Part shown: one piece after another, positions 1-9,379 of the stretch
Position numbering within the stretch: the stretch's first letter is position 1
How the letters are laid out: the number at the start of each line of letters is the position of its first letter
Assembly (NCBI GenBank): GCA_900155495.1
Contig: FTLJ01000363.1
Coordinates: forward strand, 1 to 24,074
Reading direction: 5' to 3'
Length of the DNA stretch: 24,074 bases
Source: Porogramme epimiltina
Lineage: Eukaryota > Basidiomycota > Agaricomycetes > Polyporales > Polyporaceae
Position numbers and translations under genes: made by a program
Notes under the pieces: generated by a model
The model's database searches: none
Seen by the model: the letters and a program-made list of their open reading frames with translations, nothing else
Told to the model about the DNA's origin: nothing

Positions 1-21
1 CACTAACTGTTGCACCCCTAA

Positions 22-93
22 TGTATTACGAACAGACTGTTCTGCCTGGGCTGTTTTGCAATATATAAAGGTAGATTCTGTAATGTAATAGAT
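22..93 (-). repeat. LTR end of a Ty3-like element, inverted relative to the one at 13779-13850
   Basis: Read on the minus strand, this stretch matches 13779-13850 over 72 bp without gaps, with five mismatches by eye. It ends at position 22 in ...TAATACA, a normal LTR end (CA). A TATA-like run lies at about 59-68. The bases to its left (21 down to 1) share TTA and a CAACA block at the same spacing with the internal start of the element at 13851, so a second, related element probably runs leftward out of the window. The five bases on either side of a hypothetical solo LTR (22-110) do not match, so I do not call a solo LTR. The start of this LTR cannot be fixed. Confidence 0.7.
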
Positions 94-200
94 GCGCCCC
101 TTACATAACATTGCTGGCCCGGGGAACCTCCAGATCCTACCATAACAGGCAGGGAGCCCCGGGGCAGCTCCGGGGGATATTAGGTCAGCCCCCCGGGGGC

Positions 201-249
201 TTAGATCAGCTGCCCGAAATGGCAGGGGGGCCTGGGGAAGCTGATCTAA
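201..249. repeat. Inverted repeat (hairpin) in GC-rich LTR-flanking DNA
   Basis: The arms 201-215 and 235-249 are complementary except for one position (TTAGATCAGC then T[G/T]CCC), with a 19-nt loop. The surrounding 130-260 is full of G and C runs. This could be part of the U3 region of the leftward LTR or a remnant of another repeat. No function is assigned. Confidence 0.6.
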
Positions 250-442
250 TGCCTGTAGGGCGCTTTTCTGGCTTATCTCAGTAGATAACGGGCCTTATCT
301 CATCTTCCCGCCCTCCCAGCGCTTCCGGGCGCTCCCAGGCACCTCCCAGGGCCTTCCCGACGCGCGCCCGCGCCGGCGTCTAAAGCGCGCGCCCTCCGGC
401 GGGCGCGCGCTCCCGATTTGGCAGGTGCCCCTTGGGGGAGCA

Positions 443-758
443 GGTGGGGGTACTTGCACCCTTCCTAGCTCCCTCAAATCTTCACGGATTCGCGCGAAAT
501 AAATTGCGCTGGGCAGGCGATTGCGAGTCGAACCGATCGCGCGCCAAGCGCTGGAGGCGCGCGAACACTTCCCAATATGGGATGGAAGGGGTAGGCAGGG
601 GGTGGGGGTACTTCCCCATCCCGTAACTCGCTCAATTCTTCACGGAATCAACTGAAATAAAGTGCATTCGTGAGACGATCGAGGGGCGAAACGATTGCGC
701 ACCGCGCGCAGGTGGTGCGCGGACATTACCCCATATGGGGTAGCAGGGCGCAGGATGC
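443..758. repeat. Diverged tandem repeat, two copies with 158-bp period
   Basis: GGTGGGGGTACTT occurs at 443 and again at 601. The same offset links CTTCACGGA-type blocks, GAAATAAA blocks, and the CCCAATATGGG / CCCCATATGGGG blocks near 570 and 729. The copies are clearly related but diverged, with indels. They lie just past the 3' end of the KDZ transposase gene, so they could be subterminal repeats of that element, but nothing in the sequence proves it. No credible gene is seen in 94-822. Confidence 0.7.
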
Positions 759-822
759 AGGGTTAGTCATGGACGCGCACACGTGATGTTCCGCACAAAG
801 TGTATTGACACGAGCATGTGAC

Positions 823-3800
823 CTATGCCCATGACGTCACTCGTATATCCTCCCCATCCAGCTCGTACATATCTACCATATCCGCGTGCGCATCGTCGAA
901 TTCAACCTCTTCCTGGGAGGGAAGAGGCGATACACTATGTAAGAGCCACTCCTCAGACGTTCCCCCGCCCGCGCGCACAGCTGAGGGTAGACATACCGCA
1001 CAAAATGTCGCGCGCATCGCGCGGCGTACGCTGGCCTGGTCCTCTGCGTACGCGATCAAACCCTCCATTAGATGGGGGTCTTCGACGACGCGGGCCATCG
1101 CGCGCCCTCTCCAAACGGCCTCCTCGTGCTGGAGGGTGGCAAGTGTTCGCCTCATCTCCTCCGGTACGAGCTCCTTCTCCTCTCCCCACCTGAGTTTCCG
1201 AGAGCGTGTCTTCGACCACTCGAGACGAAGTGAATCCGTCACACCCGAATCCCCGTCCGCGTCTGCGCCTCGCCAGATCCAGGACATCTTCTTCTTACCT
1301 TCAGCAGGCGCTTCAGGTTTCTTCTGTTTCTTTTTTTTCTGCATGGTGGGATCGTCGTCGGTGAGATGTCGAATGTCGCTGTCATGGAGGACGGCGAGTT
1401 CACGCTCCCAGTCGCCTGGACCAGAGAGCGAAAACTTCGCCCGCCGCGCTCGTCTATACTCGGTGACAGCGCGGTCTTTACGGGCTTCCTGTTTGGATAT
1501 GTCGGAACGCGCGCGAGTGTTTGCACCCTGGTGCCGGACGTTCTTGGCCTTGTACTGATAGAGATTGGATAGTACGTGTAGCTTGTTCCGGATCGTTTGG
1601 AGCGCGTCCCGGCACTGTGCCTCACGCAGGCGCCCCTCGATGTCACATAGTCGAGGGGAGCAGACGCGATGCCGGTGGGCGGTTTTGATGTCCGACGGGA
1701 GGCCTAGCCTGACGTTCTCGACGTCTTCGATGTCCAGACGGCACCTTTCGTCTTCTGCGAGTACTGCGAGCGATAGCGGCATATAGATAGCTTGTAAGTT
1801 CCGGAATTTGACTAATCTTCGACGTAGTGCGTGTCGTCGCTGTGTGATCTCCGGGAGCTTGCTCGGTGTAACTCCACGAACGTCTCGTCGGAGTCTATCC
1901 CTATGTGAGATGTGAGCAGGGGGATAATGTGAAAAAGTAAAATTGAACGCACTGCTGTGTCTCGATGTCGAGACCCATAGTGATGAATCCAGACGGCGTC
2001 TTGTCGTGTGCGGCGACGTAGCTTTGTTCCATACTTGCTTTCGACTCCTCCTCAGCAAGAGCCTGTCGGATTTGAGACTGCGTAAGACCTAAGAGTCCGT
2101 CACGTTAGCGTAGAATCCGCATATATGGTGTGAACGACCTACCTGCATGAACCACCTGATACGGGTCGTTGAGGGACATGTCTTGCTCCCAGGCTTCTAT
2201 CACCTCCGTCCACTTGGTGATGAGTTTGGCATCGATTGAGGTAGTGAGTGCGTTAAACGCTTCTTCTTGGTCAACGAACTCTTGAAGTGCAGACGCTAAA
2301 CGCTTTCTTAGCGCCCATGCTAAATTCGGAACGACGTCATCAGACACAACCAAAACTTTGGGAGAAGTAGAACGCAATAGACTTACGCATAGTGACGTAC
2401 TTACGCCAGTTAGAATACCCCCATTGATCTTCCAGCACACTCTGGCGGCGACCTGGGCCCATGCCGAGTGTGGCTGCCGCGATGGGCTGAACGAACCACC
2501 ATCGGCGTTCAATACCTTCCCCATCGGTACGTGCGGCGCCAGGCTTATGGTTGAGCGAGAACTTAGAGTGATCGCGCGACTCGTGGCTTGCAAAGTGGAG
2601 TTTCGGGATGCCGTATGCGAGATCGTCTTCGGGGAGGGCTATTTGAAGGTGTGACGGAAACGCGCTGACGCGCTTGAAGAGATTGATCGACCACTGGCAA
2701 GCAATGTCATAGGTAACGAGCTTCTTTACGACAAGGTTATGCAACATGGATGACAAAAATATGTAGTCCATATTAATGTACCTGAATGGCCGAAAACGCG
2801 CATGATTAGCATACGGAACATACGACTCGGACGCCGGGCCGAAATTGGATGATTGGGAAAGAGAGGACGTACCGTTCTCCAACTTGCAAGTCGCCCATAC
2901 CTGTTGGCAGCCAGAACTCGTGCCGGGCACAAACTACAGCGCCGACACCCGTCGCCGCATAACCTTTGTGGTACTTGGTGTTCGCGTGGTCGATAGCAGA
3001 AAGACCTGTGCAAGACGATATCTAGAACAAGACGAAGACATCTGAGAAACTTAATGTCGTTATACGGAACAGGTACGCACCTCTTTCTGATCGCCGTATG
3101 CGGAGATTTGTTCCTTGTAACCGCCGTCCTCTACAAAGTAGCCCCACCCGCTCCCTAATATTGGGTCCTTCGTCTCATTCGACACCGCGCGACGCTTGAG
3201 CCGAAAACACGCGTCAATGGACACGGACAGAACGTAAAGGTATCTTGAATGCGTTTCATTAGATTTATAAGCGGGAAGATGAAAAGGGGACACTCACTTG
3301 AGGTCGTCGGACACCGTGCTCCAATTCTTCGGCAAGTTCACTTCGGGACGCGGGCAGGCGGGGCACAGAATGGCGAGCTCGCCAGACTTCGTCCCAGCGA
3401 CGCCCTTGGGATCGTGGCACCTCCCGGCTCGTTTCAGCATCTTCAGGTGCCGCCACTGAGTAACGACCCTCATGAATTCCTTGTAACGCGATTTGAGCTT
3501 CCGGGTACCAGTGTTGTCGGTGAGGCGGTCGAGGGACTCGTAGTAGTCGAACATCGAAATTTTCCCTTGGAGTGACTGTACATGGTAGTGTTCGAGCATA
3601 CGGAATGTGAAGGCGGTGTGTGGTTCGAAGTGAGTGGCGGGGTACAGGTCGTAACGTAAGAGTTGCTGGACGAAGGTTCCGGAGTCGTGCGCCCGGTCGC
3701 AGGCGCAGAAGGAGAGGGTGACGGAGTGACGGCCGTTGACGTCGAAAACACAGAAACCAGAAACGGCAGCCTGTGGATTTGTGCACGTGGAGCCGTCGAA

Positions 3801-4699
3801 GTGACCGAGTTGAATGCGAACACCGGCCTCGGAGAGGGAGGCGGATTCGAATGAACGCCCCGTCCACCTCTGAGGAAGAAGCGCGCAGGGGCGGCGGTCA
3901 GTCTTACCCTACTGGATGAAGACTGGCGCTGGCGTACCTGGATCCTATGAAAAGGGATCTGTTTGTGTCTCCTACACAAGCAGTCCTGACACAGAAGAGG
4001 CCCCGGCATGCAGCTCAAACACCTATACGACGCTCTCCCGGGAGCGCTAGCCTTCTCCCGAACGCACCCATCACACAGCTCCTTGACATACCCTCCGCGA
4101 CCTTCACGCCGAACGAGCTCGTCCAGATAGAGGTCTCGTTCAGGCGTCCAGGTGGACATGGGTTCGTCCTAAACAAGTAGATGAGCTTCCTCCGGTGGCT
4201 CACCGCGGCGGCCCACAGGACGTCGCCGGGAATAGCATCCGCATTGGTTGGATGTACTCACCGAGTTCAGATATCGCCGTGCATGCTCTTCTACATCGTT
4301 GCTAACGTCTTGAATCACATTTTCTCCATCGTCGCAAAAGAATTGAGACCAGTCGAGGGCGCCGTCTGAGGTTGGGAGGCGGGTGTCCATATCGGGAAGT
4401 GTTGCAGAGGAGTTTGTGTCGTATTCTTCGAACGTCCCGGATGTCGAAGGGGGAGGGATAGGGAGTGTTTCGCGTACAATGCGACGCCGGTCGGGGGTCA
4501 TGGAGTCGAGGGTGACAAACTGGAAGGCGGCGGGCAGGGAGGAAGCGAGAGCGGGAGCGGAAGCGGGAGCGGGAAGCGAAGAACCTAATTGGGATGGACG
4601 ACGGGTAGCAGCGGCGGAGGAGACAAAGAAGGTGTCGGAGCCGTCGTCGTCGCCCTCCCCGGCATTGAACATGCAGGGCCGCTTCCTTGACGTGGCCAT
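823..4699 (-). CDS. KDZ-superfamily DNA transposase with CxC2 cysteine cluster, apparently intact
   Basis: Predicted role: cut-and-paste transposition by an RNase H-fold enzyme of the Kyakuja-Dileera-Zisupton group. Nine exons join in frame with GT-AG introns: 4699-4262, 4168-3938, 3869-3298, 3243-3077, 3005-2873, 2781-2387, 2319-2143, 2088-1953, 1900-823, giving about 1,108 residues, the usual family size. Residues 1-146 are low-complexity. The CxC2 zinc cluster spans about 178-220 (C178, C181, C196, C199, C206, C209, H214, H220, ending in PFHRIQ). Family blocks follow in order: GHFDGS, WRHLKMLKRAG, ELAILCPACPRP, SIDACFRLKRR, YINMDYIF, TYDIACQW, RTDGEGIERRW, MGPGRR, NWRK, IYMPL and MSWIW. 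Likely catalytic acids are D424, D539 and E605 (or E602), by analogy with the family. No internal stop or frameshift is needed. The exon 4-5 donor (3077 versus 3065) and the exon 6-7 intron (an alternative acceptor exists) are the least certain junctions. Confidence 0.9.
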
Positions 4700-4918
4700 C
4701 TAGTACTTTGTGGCCCAGATCTGTGGCCCGCAACGCTATGGCCCGCGCGAGGGCCCGGCCTATTGTGACATTGAGAGGGAGTCACGGAGGTTAGTCACGC
4801 GCCGGAGACAAAGGCGTCGAGGGGGTGAAAACCGGGGGCCGGAACGCGCGGGTCCCTCCGTTCCCTCGTAACATCCCTCCTCCCCTGCCGTCTCATCTCC
4901 CATTGTGGTCAGCAACCT
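4700..4918. promoter_or_regulatory. Divergent promoter region between transposase and TET/JBP genes
   Basis: About 219 bp separate the transposase ATG (4699, minus) from the proposed dioxygenase ATG (4919, plus). A CT-rich tract at about 4868-4908, typical near fungal transcription starts, precedes the plus-strand gene. No clear TATA box is seen. The small space implies that the two genes share regulatory DNA. This is inference from layout. Confidence 0.5.
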
Positions 4919-6968
4919 ATGCGCGGATTGGGTGAGTCTACTTTTTATCCCTGGGGTGCCCAATCTGCCGCCTGTCGCGTTTGCCTCCACCAAGGGGCTC
5001 GGACAGTGAGGCAGCTGGGCTACCTATGCGGGAATCAGGTCGTTTCAAGTTGTTCACGCGCGGTTACAGCGAAGGGAGGGCTTACCGAAGTGCCCGCATT
5101 CCGACAAGTACGTCAGGTTATACTTTCCTTACCCTATACCTCCCTCACGCCTTCAAGACTCGCTCCGGGGCCGCCTTCTCCCCGTGGTTCACATCCATCG
5201 GTGTCCCATTGCACGCGCCCCCTGGCTTCGTATTCGAAGAGCGCGTCGCGGCGGCAGTCCTCAACGAGGAACGGCAAATCGCTGCCGCCCAACACAGCGA
5301 CAACGACGGCAGCGGGGACGGCGACCCGCCCCTCCAGCCTCTACCCTGTGCGGCGCACGCTGAAGACTCGACAAGCATGTCGCCTTCAGCGTCACCCAAC
5401 GACCTAGAGGATCAGACAAGTCAGCCCCCGACGCCACCCAACTCGAGCAAACAGGCCAGCGGAGTCGACTCACCTAGTACGTCACACATGCCGCCGTTCG
5501 ACAACACGCGATCCAAGCGCAAGTTCCACGCCGCCCTAAACAAGAAGAAGGCTCGTCAGCGGGCGCGTGAGGCAGCGATCAGGGAAACAGGTGCGAGCCG
5601 CCCGGTGAAGAACGTCGCCCGTAAGCGTGTCAAACTCGACCCCGTCAACGTCACACCACGCGGCGACGGAAAGCAATACCCATCCATGCCGGCCGGGTTT
5701 GCTGCGTCAGAAGACTCTACGGCAGGGGCGGCGGCTTGGGCCGGTGTCGACTTCGCCACGCCCCTACGGACGCCATACGACTTCGACCACGCCGAAAAGG
5801 TTGCAGGGCTGGGCTTCCAGGCACCGAGGGATGTCCCACCCGCGGAAGACTTGACGAAGCTTCGTGTGGAGGACTTCACCGAGATGGGTTTTCAGTACGT
5901 TGCCTGGGATGGAATGTGAGTCTCGCCCATTCTTCCCCAATCCAACATATTCCAACATACCTCCCAGAACGTCGCGCCCTATCCTTGCGGGAGAGTCAGA
6001 GAGGGCCATTGCCTTCCTTGCGGGTCGCCCCAACAACGACCCGTCTTGGGAGACGGACACTTCAAAGGTCTTACCCCAACTGCTCGATGACGCGCGCGAG
6101 TCGTACACGTTTCCGAGTCAAGAGAACCGCCGGGGACGATTCACGTCCGTCACCAGCGGATACACCTTTAATGGGGGTATGACGGTGCGTGTCAGCTCGT
6201 CCATATCGCATATTTATTTGCTCACCATGCACGCCGACACAGACGGTTCACAATATGGCTCACTCGAGCAAGCACAACTCTGCAGTGGCGGACTCGCTGC
6301 TCCGCCACCCGGCGTTGAAACGAGTTGCCAACTTCGGCAATGGTCAGTACCTTCCTCCCACGCGCGCGTCCCGATCGCTGACCTTGCTTCCATTTACTAC
6401 TGCGCATTGCTGTGTCTGCTTCTTTATACCAGCCGCTTTTCAACTATTCGCTCCTCGTCTCTATCAGCTTTACGACTTTCTCTCGACATCTATTCATACC
6501 CAGCATCCCCACATCCGACACAACTTCCTCAACAACGTCTTCGCGTCTGTCACCATCAATCTCGGCCCGCAGACGGTCACGCGGAAGCACCTCGACAACC
6601 TCAATATCCCTTTTGGGTGGTGCGTCGTTACCGCACTCGGCAACTACGATCATACGCGAGGGGGCCACATCGTCTTATGGGACCTTCGCATGATCGTCGA
6701 GTTCCCGCCGGGGTCAACGATCTTCCTCCCCTCAGCCTGCATAAGCCATTCCAATACGGCTGTCGGCGAAGGTGAGCGACGCTACTCCATTACCCAGTAC
6801 ACTAGTGGTGGTATTATGAGGTGGGTAGCGTGTGGGTTTAGGTCTCATCGCGCTCTTCGGGAGGCGGGCGACTTGCTTATTGGAGGTGGGAAGGACTTGT
6901 GGAGGGATGGAGTGCAACTCCTCAGCACGTGGGACGAATTAAAGGCGTCGTTTCGTCGTAGTACATAG
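4919..6968 (+). CDS. TET/JBP-family 2-oxoglutarate/Fe(II) dioxygenase (candidate 5-methylcytosine oxidase)
   Basis: The family oxidises methylated pyrimidines in DNA using 2-oxoglutarate, Fe(II) and oxygen. Best exon model: 4919-4931, 5070-5107, 5158-5915, 5968-6184, 6243-6342, 6433-6968, about 553 residues. The C-terminal catalytic domain is clear: INLGPQTVTRKHLDNLN holds the HxD pair (H428, D430; codons at 6588 and 6594), FGWCVVTALGNYD and GGHIVLWDL follow, then PPGSTIFLPSACISHSN with the distal His (H481) and ERRYSITQYTSGG with the likely 2OG-binding Arg (R492). Upstream blocks AFLAGRP and NRRGRF also fit fungal TET/JBP proteins. The N-terminal third is Ser/Pro-rich with a basic patch (KRKFHAALNKKKARQRAR). 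The start is uncertain: ATG 5026 without the first two introns is an alternative that adds about 27 residues. It lies head to head with the KDZ transposase, a pairing known in mushrooms. Activity is not proven. Confidence 0.88.
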
Positions 6969-7406
<438 letters not shown>

Positions 7407-8199
7407 ATGGTCTCTAGCTTGAAGCAAGCATCGCCGCTTCCCCGCCGTGCTAGAGGACGCCCACGCCGTCCCGCAGAAGAGTTGACCGACATCCAACGGA
7501 TTCGCCGAACACGTAACGACCAGCAATATAACAAACGGAAAGGAATGTACGTATAGCTTGTCCATATTGGCTACATACTGGCTGACTAGAACGCGAACTT
7601 GTAGAGAAAAAGAACTAGAGCCTGCCCAAGACACTCTCCCTTCCCCCTCGCCGCCAGACTCAGCATGTCACTCGGGCTCGGAAGGACGACGTCTACCCCC
7701 TCCGACCGACCGACCCGAGTGTCCTCCATTGGATGAATCAACTCTCGCATACATGGAATTGAGGCGGTGAGTTCTTGTCTCGAATTTGTCCCCCGTCCTT
7801 CGTGGTCAACTCAAAACTGGCAGAGCGAACGGCGGTCGGCCGCCTATCTCTCTCCCACCCACACCCGACAGCCACATCATCTTCCCTATCGAGATTCTCA
7901 ATCACGACCTCGACATGTGGGGGTTCACGCACGACACGGAAGCGTTCCGCAAGACGATCCGTCACGAGCACGACCTCGCGTGTAGCACACCGGAAAAGGC
8001 GGCGGTTTGGGCTGACCAGCGTAGCGCGTGGGCGGATCGGGGGAAGGATATTCTGGTGCGTCTGGAGACTTACCCGTTCGAGGAGATGTTGGAAATGTTT
8101 TGCCCTCCTGCATACTTTGAGGTGTGGACACGGCTGAGGCGCGCGGCATTTCAGATCATGTACATGCTAGCCGTTGTGGAATTCTATCTAGATACATGA
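7407..8199 (+). CDS. Small AT-hook protein of unknown function
   Basis: I do not recognise the family. Three exons (7407-7546, 7605-7766, 7824-8199) join in frame through GTACGT...TTGTAG and GTGAGT...GGCAG introns of 58 and 57 nt, giving about 225 residues. The N-terminus is basic with an AT-hook core (ARGRPRRP, residues about 15-22), then a charged segment (RIRRTRNDQQYNKRKG) resembling a basic DNA-contact helix. Residues about 50-95 are Pro/Ser-rich. The C-terminal part (about 110-225) looks globular and conserved in style: FPIEILNHDLDMWGF, EKAAVWADQRSAWADRG, YPFEEMLEMFCPPAY and EVWTRLRRAAFQIM. The position next to TET/JBP and KDZ genes suggests an accessory DNA-binding protein of the same element; that is inference. 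Confidence 0.7.
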
Positions 8200-8564
8200 A
8201 CTACTAGTAGTACTATGCTAAGAATATAGCGCGTGTCTAGAAGTAACGAAGTATGTCTAGTATAGAGCGTACACTATTACTAGGTAAGGTGGGCAGAAGA
8301 ATATCGTATTCGTGCGCGGTGACGAGCACACCATCATGCGCACGTTCGACGGCGGGATAGCATGCGAAGATGGATGGAGAGGAAGGGTAGGGGTGGTGAA
8401 AACCGGACGTCGTGTGAATACATGAACTGCGCTCGACTCTGAGTCTTCGGTGTCACGGAAAACTTGTGCGGGCTGTTGCAGATGCGCGGGTGTTACAGAT
8501 CCATGTATGAAAACATAGGGAAATGACTCACCTCTACACGAGTCTGCGCTCCATGCACTCCTGG
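8200..8564. other. Intergenic region, possible extra minus-strand exon
   Basis: No convincing gene. A good minus-strand donor (GAG|GTGAGTCA, about 8532) and an acceptor (CTGCAACAG, about 8473) border an open minus-strand stretch of about 70 codons ending near 8258. However, the adjoining exon already has a stop codon before the donor in its own frame. It may be a 3'-UTR intron of the gene at 8565-8993 or chance. Confidence 0.35.
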
Positions 8565-8993
8565 CTACACGTCCGTGTCGACCATCTGCTCGTCCTCAAC
8601 GCCACAGTCGGTGACCCTCTTGCCAGACAGGTTGATGAGCTGCGCGAAAGACTCGTTCGAGACGGAGCCGAGTATCTCTTCGACGTTCTTCTTGTCAAAG
8701 TCCGGAAGTTCTTCGAGGTCGGGGATGTCAGAATCACTCGACGTGACGGTGGAATCCGAGGAGGTATCGAGGGCGTCCCAATTCCACGCCAGAAGCGCTT
8801 CCACCAAGACGGGGTCAACGCACGAGCACCTCTCTCCACTTGAGAGGGATTCCGCCCTAGTAAAGAGTGATGTTAGCGCACATTGTAGCTGAAGGACGCC
8901 GAGGGGAACTTGATACCGGAAGTGGTCTGCCAACTTGTCCTCAAAAGGCTCGCTAGAATGACTAGCACTTGAAGTTTGACGCACTTCGTCCAT
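8565..8993 (-). CDS. Small acidic protein, function unknown
   Basis: Not recognised. The open frame from ATG 8993 gives 142 residues. A 60-nt stretch at 8916-8857 has GT...CTAG borders and a length divisible by three, so the protein could also be 122 residues (exons 8993-8917 and 8856-8565). The composition is Ser/Asp/Glu-rich (SSDSDIPDLEELPDFDKK), with one hydrophobic stretch (VLVEALLAWNWDAL) and a helix-like C-terminus. There are no zinc, enzyme or membrane motifs. It is divergent from the large gene starting at 9380 (387 bp apart). It could be a fragment of a larger gene. Confidence 0.45.
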   Translation of the reverse strand: MDEVRQTSSASHSSEPFEDKLADHFRYQVPLGVLQLQCALTSLFTRAESLSSGERCSCVDPVLVEALLAWNWDALDTSSDSTVTSSDSDIPDLEELPDFDKKNVEEILGSVSNESFAQLINLSGKRVTDCGVEDEQMVDTDV

Positions 8994-9269
8994 TTCACCT
9001 GTAGCAGGGAATTTAGTACGAAGATGAGATGGAGAGCGCGAGCGCGTACGAAGACCCGCCGAAGGGGCAGCTTGGTGATCGGCCCGGGACTTACTGGGGG
9101 TGTGCAGAGGCGCTTTCGTGGCAGCGTAGTGGAAAGGGGAGTGCTAGCGTCCCCTCAAGGTTGGTTAATTTGCGAAGGGGAGGTGGTAGGATGGTTGCGT
9201 GGCTGCAAAGAGCAAGCGTCGGGAGGTCTGCGAAGAAGCTTTCGGGGGCGGCCACACCACTACACGCCG

Positions 9270-9277
9270 TCACGTGA
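9270..9277. promoter_or_regulatory. Palindromic TCACGTGA (E-box) in the promoter of the large gene
   Basis: TCACGTGA lies about 100 bp upstream of ATG 9380, within the 386-bp divergent spacer 8994-9379. A CT-rich run (about 9324-9370) follows and directly precedes the ATG. CACGTG is a common binding core for fungal bHLH factors. Binding here is inference. Nothing else of note is seen in the spacer. Confidence 0.4.
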
Positions 9278-9379
9278 CTAAAAACGCGTCCACAATTTGC
9301 GCGTCGGACGAGCTGGTTGAATTCCCTTCTCCGTCTCTGAGCCTCTCACATCACGCTACTTCTCACTGTTCACATCACT

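Noticed and set aside
22..110. An 89-bp solo LTR (TGTTATG...AATACA on the minus strand)
   Set aside because: The flanking five bases do not match and similarity to the other LTR stops at position 93, so the outer border is not supported.
818..1558. 246-codon plus-strand open frame
   Set aside because: Antisense to the last KDZ transposase exon, which has family motifs (MSWIW, IYMPL).
3265..3867. 200-codon minus-strand open frame over KDZ exon 3
   Set aside because: It is the wrong frame. The frame that joins exons 2 and 4 carries the KDZ motifs instead.
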